Shown here: one piece after another, positions 18,948 to 27,622 of the stretch
How positions within the stretch are numbered: the first letter of the stretch is position 1
Layout: each line of letters starts with the position of its first letter
Origin: Acidimicrobiaceae bacterium
GTDB taxonomy: Bacteria > Actinomycetota > Acidimicrobiia > Acidimicrobiales > UBA8190
Direction of reading: 5' to 3'
NCBI GenBank assembly: GCA_003151475.1
Contig: PLXQ01000036.1
Location: 10,477 to 74,476 of the forward strand
Length of the DNA: 64,000 nucleotides
Notes under the pieces: model-generated
Told to the model about the DNA's origin: nothing
What the model saw: the letters and a program-made list of their open reading frames with translations, nothing else
The model's database searches: none
Position numbers and translations under genes: made by a program

Positions 18948-19072
18948 TGGCCCTCGAAGGGCAAGCATCAGTAGCAGTGACCCGGCGGCTACCGGCTCAG
19001 CACCAACACCCTGACGGACGCCGGCCCGGCCATGGTGGACCAGTGAGCGACGGGGACGTCGACCAGGTCCCG

Positions 19073-22000
19073 TCAGCCCAACAACTCCTCGATATCGGCT
19101 GCCGTGATGGCACCGGATTCGAAATCACCGGAATCCATGACATTGGCGAACAGTGCCGACTTCTTGGCCTTCAAGGCCATGACCTTCTCCTCCAGGGTGT
19201 CCTTGGCCACCAGGCGGTAGACCATGACCTTCTTCGTCTGGCCGATGCGGTGGGTGCGGTCCACGGCCTGGGCTTCGGTGGCCGGGTTCCACCAAGGGTC
19301 GAGGATGATGCAGTAGTCGGCCTCGGTCAGATTGAGGCCGAAGCCGCCGGCCTTGAGGCTGATGAGGAAAACGGGAGAGGAGCCCGTGCGGAAGTCCGTA
19401 ATGACGTTGTCGCGTTTGCGGGTTCTGCCGTCCAGGTAGCAGTAGTCGATCCCGGCCATCTCGATCCGGCGGCGGGCCAGAGTGAGGAAGCGGGTGAACT
19501 GGCTGAACACCAACACCCGGTGCCCGTCGGCCACGATGTCCTCGAGCATCTCCATGAGGGCGTCGAGCTTGGTGGAGGGAACCGTGGCGTGCTTGGCGTC
19601 GACCAGCGACATGTCGAGGCTCGCCTGGCGTAAGAGGGTGAGAGACCGGAAGATCTCGAATCGGTTCTTTTGCATGTCACCCAGGAGCCCGAGGACCTTC
19701 TGACGCTCCCGGTGTAGGTAGGTCTGGTAGAGCTTCTTGTGTCTGGCATTGAGATCGAGGACGAGGACCTGCTCCTGCTTCTCGGGAAGGTCTTGGGCGA
19801 CCTGCTCCTTGGTGCGGCGCAGAATGATGGGCCGGACGCGGCGGCGCAGTTGGGTGAGACGCTCGGAGTCGGCTTTCTTCTCTATCGGTGTGCGGTAGTG
19901 GTCGGTGAAGCGGTCGGGACTGGGAAAGAGACCGGGCGCCGTGATGGACAGCAGCGACCAGAGCTCCATCAGATTGTTCTCGATCGGTGTCCCCGTCATG
20001 GCCACCTTGAACGGCGCCGGCAGCATCTTGGCCCTCTGGTAGGCCTGCGAGCCCCGGTTCTTGGCGAACTGGGCCTCGTCGAGGAAGAGCCCCGCCCAGT
20101 CAAGGCCCGCGTAGTGGTCGTACTCGAGTCGGAAGAGGGCGTAGGAGGTGATGACGAGGTCGACGTCGGCCGCCACTTTGTCCAGGCTGACGCCCCGGCG
20201 GGCCTCGGTCTCGGTGACGGTGACGACACCGAGACCGGGGGCGAACCTCCGGCATTCCGACGCCCAGTTGCCGACGACGCTGGTCGGAGCGACCACCAGG
20301 TAGGGCGAGCGGCTGAGGCCTCGTTCTTTGGTGTGGACCATGAGGGCCAATGCCTCGATGGTCTTGCCCAGCCCCATGTCGTCGGCCAGGATGCCGCCGA
20401 GCCGGTGTTCGTAGAGGTAGGCCAACCAGTTGAAGCCCGTCAATTGATAGGGCCGGAGGATGGCATTGAGGCCGTCGGGCACGGCGTGCTCGATCGTGGT
20501 GCTCGCCTCGGTCAGGGCCTTCACCGAGGCCTCCCACTCCCGGGCCTGGGCCGTGACGACCCCGAGACGCTGGAGGTCCTCCCACAGGCTGGCCTGGAAC
20601 CGGCTGAGGCGGATGCTGTCACCCCGGTCGTCGCGAAGCGACCTGGCCTCGGCGATGAGCCCGGCCAGTTGGCGGAGCTCGGGACGGTCGAGGGAGAAGT
20701 AGGTCCCCGACGGAAGAATGAGATGCGACCGTTCGTGGGCCAGAGCCACGAAGAGCTCCGCGAAGGGGACATCCTCGCCCTCGACGGTGACGGTGACGGA
20801 CAGGTCGAACCAGTCCTTGTCGTCCGACGGGGAACCTCCGAGGCTCACGAGGGGAGCGTCGACGACCTCCCGGTACTCGGGGACCGTCCCCTCCTGCTCG
20901 ATCTCCACGCCCTCGATGCCAGACAGCGCGGGGAGGAGCTCGGAGACGAAAAGCACGGCCGCCATCTCATCGAGCACAACATCGGGGGCCAGGCGCGCAC
21001 CGAAGTGGGTGGTCTCGAGCAGCTCGGGCACGGAGCCGACCTCCGTCATCACCGCCTCGATGATGGCGTCCTCGGCCTCACGGTCGCCGTCACCCGTCGA
21101 CGTGTCCCAGAGTCCTCCTCTCATTCCGGATCCCGCTGCCCCCCGGGTCCAGGTCAGCTCCAGGCGGTGACCCCGGCGGTAGGTGACGGTGAGAAGAATG
21201 CCGGCCGGCGGCGGGGCGGGAAGGTCCACCGACCCGTCGCTCGAACGGACGTCGATCCGCCGCCGCAAGCTCGGATAGAAGTCGCGCAGGAACCGCTTTT
21301 CTTCCGTCGAGGGCACGCGCAGGGGGGTGGACGCCAGGAAGCGACGAAGGGCCTCGTCGACGGGCGTCGCCAAGGGGGCGAGGACGAGATGGGCGGTGGC
21401 TCCGGTCGGGTCGACCGGGCCGTCCCACCAGGCAATCCCGTGGGCCGGCGTGCCGATCAGGAGAGATGACGGGAGGGGGACGTCGCCGTCGTCGATGGCG
21501 ACCCGGGGCCGGAGTTCGAGTCCGCTACCTGCCCGGGTGGCGTCGAGGGTGAGCGAGGCGGGCCCCACCCGGAGATCGACAGGCCGGGCCTGGCGGCCGC
21601 TCATCAGCAGGGGCAACTGGAGGTCGCGGGCCTCGATGAGCAGGTCCCAGAGGCGGCGGCTGTTGATCGACTGGAGCCAGACGGTCTCGGCCGACGAGCT
21701 GTAGGCGGAGCGACGGCTGGCCATGCGGGCGAGGGCCAGGAACTCGGTGAGAAGGCCCAGATGCGCCGCGCTCTGGCCCCGGATCGATCGGCGGAAGGAG
21801 AGGTACTCGAGGTTCGACCACGAGATGTCGGTCCTCACCCAATTGCCGCTGTGACTCCGCACGACCGGTCGGACCCGGATCCCTGACGACCATGGACTCG
21901 ACGTGGTCTTGGGTGGGTCCAGGACCAACTCGAACTGCAGCCCGATCTCGGTCAGCCGTGACCAGCCCGCACCCGGTTCGGCCGTGTCCGATCCACCTCC

Positions 22001-22447
22001 GGACATGAGCGTCTGGAGGGGGGTCTCCCAGCCGGGCACCTTCGCCGTCCGGGTGGACGGCGGCTTTGGCGCCGTGCTCGACCGGGGCCCGGGAGCCGAT
22101 GTCCCGGGGGACACGGCGGGCTGGACACCGTCGGCCAGTAAAAGGGCCACGGCGTGCTTGCAGTTGATCTCGACCGGACAGGTGCAGACGGCGTCGATCC
22201 CCACGATGCGGTCCGACGGCGATCGTCGCACGATGACCGTCACCCCGTAGGGCGATGGGGCCCCGCCCTGGACCTCGCCGAAGGCGCAGGCCCCGTCCTT
22301 CGTCCAGCGCACGCGTCGGACGGCCCCCTGGCGGGCATAGGCCAGTCCCCGGGTGAACGTCGCCGATCCCACGAACTGCCTGAGGCTCTCTCTTTCGGCC
22401 GGCGTGAGCACGCTTCGGCTCTCCTCGGTCTCGACGTGCCTCATCAC
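19073..22447 (-). CDS. SWIM-zinc-finger SNF2 family DNA translocase
   Basis: 1124 aa. Near residues 84-94 is a SWIM finger (CTCPVEINCKH). A long middle region typical of bacterial SNF2 proteins leads to the helicase core. Walker A DDMGLGKT lies near residue 685, the Walker B box is FLDEAQF near 788, and motif III (MTGTPIENN) follows. The second RecA domain has VLVFSQFTRFLTLARRRIEM, DGRTRKRDNVI, and DRTHRIGQTKKVMVYRLVA. Such enzymes use ATP to move along duplex DNA and remodel proteins on it; in bacteria the RapA and HepA relatives recycle RNA polymerase. The ATG at 22447 or 22444 is the start. It is divergent from the monooxygenase operon. Confidence 0.94.
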   Translation of the reverse strand: MMRHVETEESRSVLTPAERESLRQFVGSATFTRGLAYARQGAVRRVRWTKDGACAFGEVQGGAPSPYGVTVIVRRSPSDRIVGIDAVCTCPVEINCKHAVALLLADGVQPAVSPGTSAPGPRSSTAPKPPSTRTAKVPGWETPLQTLMSGGGSDTAEPGAGWSRLTEIGLQFELVLDPPKTTSSPWSSGIRVRPVVRSHSGNWVRTDISWSNLEYLSFRRSIRGQSAAHLGLLTEFLALARMASRRSAYSSSAETVWLQSINSRRLWDLLIEARDLQLPLLMSGRQARPVDLRVGPASLTLDATRAGSGLELRPRVAIDDGDVPLPSSLLIGTPAHGIAWWDGPVDPTGATAHLVLAPLATPVDEALRRFLASTPLRVPSTEEKRFLRDFYPSLRRRIDVRSSDGSVDLPAPPPAGILLTVTYRRGHRLELTWTRGAAGSGMRGGLWDTSTGDGDREAEDAIIEAVMTEVGSVPELLETTHFGARLAPDVVLDEMAAVLFVSELLPALSGIEGVEIEQEGTVPEYREVVDAPLVSLGGSPSDDKDWFDLSVTVTVEGEDVPFAELFVALAHERSHLILPSGTYFSLDRPELRQLAGLIAEARSLRDDRGDSIRLSRFQASLWEDLQRLGVVTAQAREWEASVKALTEASTTIEHAVPDGLNAILRPYQLTGFNWLAYLYEHRLGGILADDMGLGKTIEALALMVHTKERGLSRSPYLVVAPTSVVGNWASECRRFAPGLGVVTVTETEARRGVSLDKVAADVDLVITSYALFRLEYDHYAGLDWAGLFLDEAQFAKNRGSQAYQRAKMLPAPFKVAMTGTPIENNLMELWSLLSITAPGLFPSPDRFTDHYRTPIEKKADSERLTQLRRRVRPIILRRTKEQVAQDLPEKQEQVLVLDLNARHKKLYQTYLHRERQKVLGLLGDMQKNRFEIFRSLTLLRQASLDMSLVDAKHATVPSTKLDALMEMLEDIVADGHRVLVFSQFTRFLTLARRRIEMAGIDYCYLDGRTRKRDNVITDFRTGSSPVFLISLKAGGFGLNLTEADYCIILDPWWNPATEAQAVDRTHRIGQTKKVMVYRLVAKDTLEEKVMALKAKKSALFANVMDSGDFESGAITAADIEELLG

Positions 22448-22505
22448 GGTAGTGCCCGGGTGTGACGCCGCCTCCCGGGAAGCGGGATCGCTGCCAATCT
22501 GAATA

Positions 22506-22519
22506 TGACAGTAATGTCA
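22506..22519. promoter_or_regulatory. Palindromic operator TGACA-GTAA-TGTCA
   Basis: Perfect 5-bp arms around a 4-base spacer, followed at once by a further ATGTCA half-site (22524-22529). It lies between the divergent SNF2 gene and the monooxygenase operon. This spacing is common for TetR-type operators. No regulator gene is adjacent. Confidence 0.5.
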
Positions 22520-22571
22520 GGGTATGTCAGGGCTCCCTCCGACGGCGCCTTCAGCTCCGCGTAGGGAACCG

Positions 22572-24395
22572 ATGGCGGGATCTGGCGGAGCCGCCCCCTA
22601 CGATCCCGAGGCCGTCCGGGCCAAGTACCTGGCCGAGCGGGACAAGCGGCTGGTGCCCGGCCGCGCCGAGATCCGCGACCTGCAGACCGACGAGCACTTC
22701 GCCCGCTACCGCGACGACCCCTTCACACCGGTCACCGAGCGCTCTCCCGTCGTCAACGAGGTCGATGTCGTGATCGTGGGCGGCGGGATCGCCGGGGTCT
22801 GCGCCGGGGCGCAGCTCCGCAAAGCCGGGATCGAGCGGATCCGTATCATCGACCAGGCGGGCGGCATCGGGGGCACCTGGTATTGGAACCGCTACCCGGG
22901 CGTGATGTGCGACATCGAGTCGTACATCTACATGCCGATGCTCGAGGAGCTCGACTACATCCCCAGCCGGCGCTACGCCTTCGGCGAGGAGATCCGGGGC
23001 CACCTGGAGGCGATCGCCGACCGGTTCGACCTGGTGGCCGACGCCCTGTTCCACACCGGGGTGACCGGCGCCGAATGGGACGAGGAGGCGGCCCGGTGGC
23101 GGATCCGGACCGACCACGGCGACGAGGTCAGTTGCCGCTGGTACGTGTTGGCCGTCGGGATCCTGAACCTGATGAAGCTGCCCACCATCCCGGGCATGGA
23201 GGACTTCGCCGGCCGCTCGTTCCACACTGCGCGCTGGGACTACGGGTATACCGGCGGCGGACCGGACGAGCCCCTCAGCGGCCTGGCCGACAAGGTCGTC
23301 GGCCTCATCGGCAGCGGGGCGAGCGCCATCCAGTGCGTGCCCCCGCTGGTCGAGTCGGCGAAACACCTCTATATGTTCCAGCGCACGCCGTCGGCCATCG
23401 GCGAGCGGGGCAACCGGCCTACGGGTCCCGACTTCGCCGACGGTCTCGGGCCGCAATGGCAGCGGGACCGGATGGACAACTTCCAGGCGGTCATGTTGGG
23501 CCGACCCGTGGAGGTCGACGAGGTGGGTGACGGGTGGACGCAGCACTACGCCGCGGTCCACCATCCCCCGCGGGACAAGGACATGACGATCGCCGAGTTC
23601 TTGGCGACCGCCGAGGAGCTCGACTACAGGATCATGGAGACGCACCGGCGCCGGATCGACGAGCTGGTGGGCGATCCGGCCAAGGCCGAGATCCTGAAGC
23701 CGTACTACCGGTACCTGTGCAAGCGGCCGTGCTTCCACGACGAGTACCTGCCGGCATTCAACAGCCCCGTCGTCACGCTGATCGACTGCCCGGCCGGGAT
23801 CGAGCGGATCACCGAGAAGGGGCCGGTCGTCGACGGGAAGCAGTACGAGGTCGACTGCATCATCTACGGGACCGGCTTCGAGGCCGAGCTGACACCGCTG
23901 TTTCGTCGCGTGGGCCACCAGATCGTCGGTCGCGGCGGCGTCACCCTGGCCGGGAAGTGGGCCGAGGGGGCCGCCAGCTTGTTCGGGATGATGAGCCGGG
24001 GGTTTCCGAACATGTTCGTGATGCCGGCACCTGGGCAACAGGCGGTGGTGACGGTCAACTACACACAGCTGGCCGTGCTCGGGGCCGAATTCATCGGCGG
24101 CGCCGTGAGGCTCCTCAAGGAGCGCGGCATCGAGGTGTTTGACGTTGCCGCCGAGGCCGAGGATGAGTGGACGCAGAAGATCGTCGACTCCTTTGTCGAT
24201 GGCAGTTCCGTCATGTCCGCCTGCACGCCGTCGCGCATCAACAACGAGGGCCACCCGGAACTGATGAATCCCCGTAACGGCAACTACGGCCGGGGGATGG
24301 GCGACTGGTTTGGTTACCGCGACCTGCTCGAGCAGTGGCTCGTGGACGGCCGTTTCGAGGGCCTCGAGCTCGAGGTCCGGTCGACGGCATCGTGA
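22572..24395 (+). CDS. Flavin-containing Baeyer-Villiger-type monooxygenase
   Basis: 607 aa. The ATG at 22572 is preferred: TAGGGA lies four bases upstream, whereas the in-frame ATG at 22524 sits on the palindromic operator. FAD site VIVGGGIAGVCAGAQL near residue 68, GGIGGTWYWNRYPGVMCD, and NADPH site GLIGSGASAIQ near 245 are present. The BVMO fingerprint FAGRSFHTARWD lies near 212-223. The enzyme would insert one oxygen from O2 next to a ketone, giving an ester or lactone. Length and motifs fit cyclohexanone/steroid-type class B monooxygenases. It overlaps the following SDR by four bases. With the amidohydrolase it forms an operon for degrading a cyclic or steroid-like ketone; the substrate is inferred only. 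Confidence 0.92.
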   Translation: MAGSGGAAPYDPEAVRAKYLAERDKRLVPGRAEIRDLQTDEHFARYRDDPFTPVTERSPVVNEVDVVIVGGGIAGVCAGAQLRKAGIERIRIIDQAGGIGGTWYWNRYPGVMCDIESYIYMPMLEELDYIPSRRYAFGEEIRGHLEAIADRFDLVADALFHTGVTGAEWDEEAARWRIRTDHGDEVSCRWYVLAVGILNLMKLPTIPGMEDFAGRSFHTARWDYGYTGGGPDEPLSGLADKVVGLIGSGASAIQCVPPLVESAKHLYMFQRTPSAIGERGNRPTGPDFADGLGPQWQRDRMDNFQAVMLGRPVEVDEVGDGWTQHYAAVHHPPRDKDMTIAEFLATAEELDYRIMETHRRRIDELVGDPAKAEILKPYYRYLCKRPCFHDEYLPAFNSPVVTLIDCPAGIERITEKGPVVDGKQYEVDCIIYGTGFEAELTPLFRRVGHQIVGRGGVTLAGKWAEGAASLFGMMSRGFPNMFVMPAPGQQAVVTVNYTQLAVLGAEFIGGAVRLLKERGIEVFDVAAEAEDEWTQKIVDSFVDGSSVMSACTPSRINNEGHPELMNPRNGNYGRGMGDWFGYRDLLEQWLVDGRFEGLELEVRSTAS

Positions 24396-26047
24396 GCGCG
24401 CGTCAGCAGGTCGCCGTGGTGACCGGCGGCGGGGGCGGGATCGGAGGGGCGATCGCCGAGGAGCTCGGCCGGGGCGGCTGGTTCGTCGTCACCGTCGACC
24501 CCCTGGTGACTCTCGACGGCTCCGAGCAGCTTCCGGACCCGGAGGAGACGACGGCAGGGCGCATCGTGGCCGGCGGTGGAACGGCGCGGGCCTCGTCGGT
24601 GTCGGTGACCGACGGTGAGGGGGTCCGAGGCCTGTTCAATGAGCTGGTCGACGAACACGGCGGGCTCGACGCCGTCATCAACGTGGCGGGGATCACCCGG
24701 CCGACCTTCTTCGCCTCGGGCACCGAGGAGGACTGGCTGGCGGTGCTCCAGGTGCACCTCGGGGGCTATCTCAACGTGCTCGAGGCGGCGCTGCCGCTCA
24801 TGGCCGCCGCCGGACACGGCCACATCCTCGGTGTCACCTCCGGTTCGGGATGGCGGGCCGCCGATGCCGGCGCCTACAGCTGCGCCAAGCGGGCGGTCGC
24901 CGCCCTCACCTGGCAGCTGGGCCGGCAGACGCCGCCTGGCGTGACCGTCAACGCCATGTCGCCCATCGCCGCCACCCGGATGGTGGCCGCCGCCCTTGAG
25001 CGCGCCCGTCAGGCGGGCCGGTCAGGCGGAGGCGGTATCTCCTTCCTCACGATGGCGGGCCCCGAGGACCTCGGACCGCTCGGCGCCTACCTCGTCAGCG
25101 ACGACTTCGGCTGGTGCAGTGGCCGGGTGCTCTACGCCGGTGGCTCCGAGGTGGCGGTCATAGAAGAGCCTCGCCTTCTCGAGGTGGTGCGCGGCGACAA
25201 GGTGATCTCCCTGGCCCGGGTGCTCGAGGCCGCCATTCCCCGCGCCTTCGCCACCGCCGAGTCGAGCCAAGTGAGTGACGGCGCCAGCAATCCAAGGTTC
25301 GGGCCCATCTTCGACGAGCCGGCCCCCGACGAGGTTGCCTCAGCGGCTGTGCGTTCCTGTGTCGTGGTCAGCGACCGCTCACGACTGGCAGCATCGCTCA
25401 CCGCCGCGCTCGAGTCACGGTCCATCACCTGCCACCACGTCGATGTCGGCCACGGCTTTGCCGACGCCGCCAAAGCGCTGAGCTCCGTTGTCGAAGCCGC
25501 AGGGCCGATCCACGCCATGGTCGTCGCCCCCGCCGGCCGGCAACCGACGAACACCTCGACCGATGGCTGGGAGCGGGTGCTCGCTGAGCACCGCGGGATC
25601 GTCGAGGGCATCCATAGCGACGCCGGATGGGCCCGGGCGGCCGCCGACTACGCCGCGGGCGCCGCCCGCCCGGTCCAGCTGGTGACCCTGACCGACGCCG
25701 CTACTACCGGAGGTCGTAGTCGGGCCCAGGCCTCGGGGCAGCTGGCGCGCGCCGCCGCCGGTGCGACGAAAGGGCGCGTCACGGCCTTCGCCGCCGGCAT
25801 CGAAGCGTCGGAGGAGGAAGCCGGGGAATCGGTCGGGGCCCTCGTTGCCCACCTGCTCAGCCATTCCGAGGCATCGGCTCTCGCCGGTGCGGAGCTGGCG
25901 GTCGGCGCCGGCTGGCTCGGCCTTCGCAGCCACCCGCGACCGATCGGCAGTATCACCTTCGGGGGTCCTGCCCTCCCAGATTGGCTCGATGCCACGCTCC
26001 GGGAGATCGTCGGTGTCACCGGGCAGCCACCATCTATGGAGGCCTGA
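24392..26047 (+). CDS. Tandem SDR protein (active N-terminal and degenerate C-terminal domain)
   Basis: 551 aa from a GTG at 24392, overlapping the previous stop. Residues 1-260 form a classical SDR: GGGGGIGGAIAEEL, INVAG, catalytic Ser near 149 in GVTSGSGW, and YSCAK near 162-166. Residues about 320-551 look like a second Rossmann domain (RSCVVVSDRSRLAASLTAAL, HAMVVAPAGRQP, LVTLTDAAT, QLARAAAGATKGRVTAFAAG). It lacks the glycine-rich TGxxxGIG motif and the YxxxK pair. The first domain would handle the alcohol/ketone step next to the monooxygenase; the second may be structural. SDRs are usually about 250 aa, so the double length is real and not a missed stop. Confidence 0.85.
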   Translation: MSARQQVAVVTGGGGGIGGAIAEELGRGGWFVVTVDPLVTLDGSEQLPDPEETTAGRIVAGGGTARASSVSVTDGEGVRGLFNELVDEHGGLDAVINVAGITRPTFFASGTEEDWLAVLQVHLGGYLNVLEAALPLMAAAGHGHILGVTSGSGWRAADAGAYSCAKRAVAALTWQLGRQTPPGVTVNAMSPIAATRMVAAALERARQAGRSGGGGISFLTMAGPEDLGPLGAYLVSDDFGWCSGRVLYAGGSEVAVIEEPRLLEVVRGDKVISLARVLEAAIPRAFATAESSQVSDGASNPRFGPIFDEPAPDEVASAAVRSCVVVSDRSRLAASLTAALESRSITCHHVDVGHGFADAAKALSSVVEAAGPIHAMVVAPAGRQPTNTSTDGWERVLAEHRGIVEGIHSDAGWARAAADYAAGAARPVQLVTLTDAATTGGRSRAQASGQLARAAAGATKGRVTAFAAGIEASEEEAGESVGALVAHLLSHSEASALAGAELAVGAGWLGLRSHPRPIGSITFGGPALPDWLDATLREIVGVTGQPPSMEA

Positions 26048-26913
26048 TGACCGACCGGCCCAGTCGCGTCGTCGACGCTCACGTGCATATCTGGGACCCC
26101 GCCCGTACGGACTGGTACCCGTATCTGGCGCATCCACCGAAAGATGGTGCCGGTGATGCGTCAAGGATGTACCGCCGCTTCGATGTCGATACGTACAAGG
26201 CAGAGGCGGCGGGGTGGAACGTCGAGAAGTTCATCAACGTCGCCGCTGCCACCGGTCGTTCCTCCATCGACGAGACCATCGAACTCGACGGCAAAGCTCA
26301 GGCAGGAGACGGTCCCGATGCCATCATCGGCGGTCTACCTCCGACCGACACGGTGAAGGAGGCCATCGAACTCCTCGACCGGCAGATGACCGCTTCACGC
26401 TTTCGTGGGGTCCGCCCGATGGGCGCCAACATGGGGCCGGTCCCCGACGCCGGAGTACTCCACGCGCTGCAGGAACGAAACCTGGTCTTCGAGCTGATGG
26501 CCCATCCCGATCAACTGGAAACGGCGGCGAGGGAGCTCGCCGCCTTCGATGATCTGACCGTTGTCGTCGAGCACACAGGCTGGCCCCGTTCGAATACCGA
26601 CGAGGAGCGCGCCATGTGGCGGACTGGTATCGACGCGCTGGCCGGCCTCGGCGACAACGTCGCGTGCAAGCTCTCCGGCCTGGCCATGCCGTTGCAGTCC
26701 ATGAGCGTCGACGCTTTCGCCCCGTGGCTCGAGTACGCCATCGAGGTCTTCGGGGTCGACCGCTGCATGTTCGCCAGTAATTTCCCTGTCGACTCCATGT
26801 ATGGCACCTTCGACGAGCTCTACGCCACCTTCAGCGCTTTGACCTCCGGCCTCGACGGCAAGTCCCGCGAAGAGCTCTTTGCTGCCAACGCAGAGCGCGT
26901 ATATCGCTGCTAG
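26047..26913 (+). CDS. Amidohydrolase family protein (TIM-barrel, lactonase-like)
   Basis: 288 aa; the ATG at 26047 overlaps the previous stop (TGATG). The start VVDAHVHIWDP gives the HxH metal motif, followed by ASRFRGVRPMG, LVFELMAHPDQ, VVVEHTGWP, NVACKLSGLAM and FASNFPVDSMYG. The spacing matches the amidohydrolase-2/COG3618 family, which includes lactonases such as 2-pyrone-4,6-dicarboxylate lactonase. Behind a Baeyer-Villiger monooxygenase, a lactone-opening role is attractive: the monooxygenase makes a lactone and this enzyme hydrolyses it. That assignment rests on context. It is the last gene of the operon and convergent with the KARI-like unit. Confidence 0.87.
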   Translation: MTDRPSRVVDAHVHIWDPARTDWYPYLAHPPKDGAGDASRMYRRFDVDTYKAEAAGWNVEKFINVAAATGRSSIDETIELDGKAQAGDGPDAIIGGLPPTDTVKEAIELLDRQMTASRFRGVRPMGANMGPVPDAGVLHALQERNLVFELMAHPDQLETAARELAAFDDLTVVVEHTGWPRSNTDEERAMWRTGIDALAGLGDNVACKLSGLAMPLQSMSVDAFAPWLEYAIEVFGVDRCMFASNFPVDSMYGTFDELYATFSALTSGLDGKSREELFAANAERVYRC

Positions 26914-27027
26914 GTCTCCCCTCCATGAAGACCGCCGTGGCCGGTTGGACGCCTTAGCCGACCACGGTACGACGGAGGTCGAGACACTGGCAGCCAATGA
27001 AGGGCCCCAACAGAGATAAGTCTTTAA

Positions 27028-27060
27028 ATCTCTAAGATTCCCAGAGATCGCGCCGCGATC
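27028..27060. terminator. Inverted repeats between convergent operons
   Basis: ATCTCT (27028-27033) and AGAGAT (27043-27048) form a 6-bp stem with a 9-base loop. Immediately overlapping is a 15-base perfect palindrome, GATCGCGCCGCGATC (27046-27060). They lie in the 238-base gap between two convergent genes, so a bidirectional terminator is the likeliest use. A similar CTAAGANTCCNAGAGATC string recurs at 28751-28768. Confidence 0.4.
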
Positions 27061-27151
27061 GACGACCGAGGCCCGGCCCGGGATCGAACGCCTCATGACG
27101 GCGCCAAGCATGGGGAGGGTGAGGTTGGTCCGAGCAAAGGACAATCGGCTT

Positions 27152-27607
27152 TCAGGGCTTCGGGGTGAACCTCTCATCGGAAGCGAGAATCTCATCGCAG
27201 ACGTCGGCCGCCGCCATGTCCGTGACCGACACATAGGCGAGCATGAGGGCGATCGCGCTCGCAGAGAAGCGGTCCTGGACCAGTTCGAGAGCCTCGAGGA
27301 CCTGGTGGCGATCGGGTTGATCGGCGGCTTCGCCCAGGGCGATGACGACTGCATCCATACAGGACTCCGAGAGGGCCTCGGCCACCAGCGGAGCGGTGGG
27401 TCGATACTGAGGCTGCTGGAGAGCCGTGGCCGGATCGCGCTTGCGCCTGAGCGTCCGGAGCGCTGTCCGTACGGCCAGTGGCTGAGAGTCGAACTCCGCC
27501 ACCGGGAGGCCGCGGAGACCTCGAGCGACATCGGCGTCCCCGACCCAGAGCAGGATCTGTTGGAGCCGCTCCATGCGCGCTGCGATGACTGACTCGGTAT
27601 TTTCCAT
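27152..27607 (-). CDS. Conserved-looking hypothetical protein downstream of KARI-like gene
   Basis: 151 aa, ATG at 27607, 15 bases after the KARI-like stop, so co-transcribed. I do not recognise a family. The product is soluble and mostly helical by composition (MENTESVIAARMERLQQILL, ALELVQDRFSASAIALMLAY), with no signal or membrane segment and two cysteines near the end. Its GC3 and codon choice resemble its neighbour's, supporting a real gene. A small partner or dedicated subunit of the KARI-like enzyme is possible but untested. Confidence 0.65.
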   Translation of the reverse strand: MENTESVIAARMERLQQILLWVGDADVARGLRGLPVAEFDSQPLAVRTALRTLRRKRDPATALQQPQYRPTAPLVAEALSESCMDAVVIALGEAADQPDRHQVLEALELVQDRFSASAIALMLAYVSVTDMAAADVCDEILASDERFTPKP

Positions 27608-27622
27608 GTGGGACAGATCTTC

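Noticed and set aside
18948-19072. Possible leftover C-terminus of the glycine-rich protein beyond the IS
   Set aside because: A short frame ending LSTNTLTDAGPAMVDQ is preceded by a stop and does not continue the SC....FC repeat pattern, so I cannot link it to the interrupted gene.
19739-21469. 576-codon plus-strand frame opposite the SNF2 gene
   Set aside because: Mirror of codon bias in the helicase gene; no ribosome site and no recognisable domain.
22551-24254. 567-codon minus-strand frame opposite the Baeyer-Villiger monooxygenase
   Set aside because: Antisense artefact of high GC3: the product is H/D/V/G-rich without motifs, while the plus strand has a complete flavoprotein.
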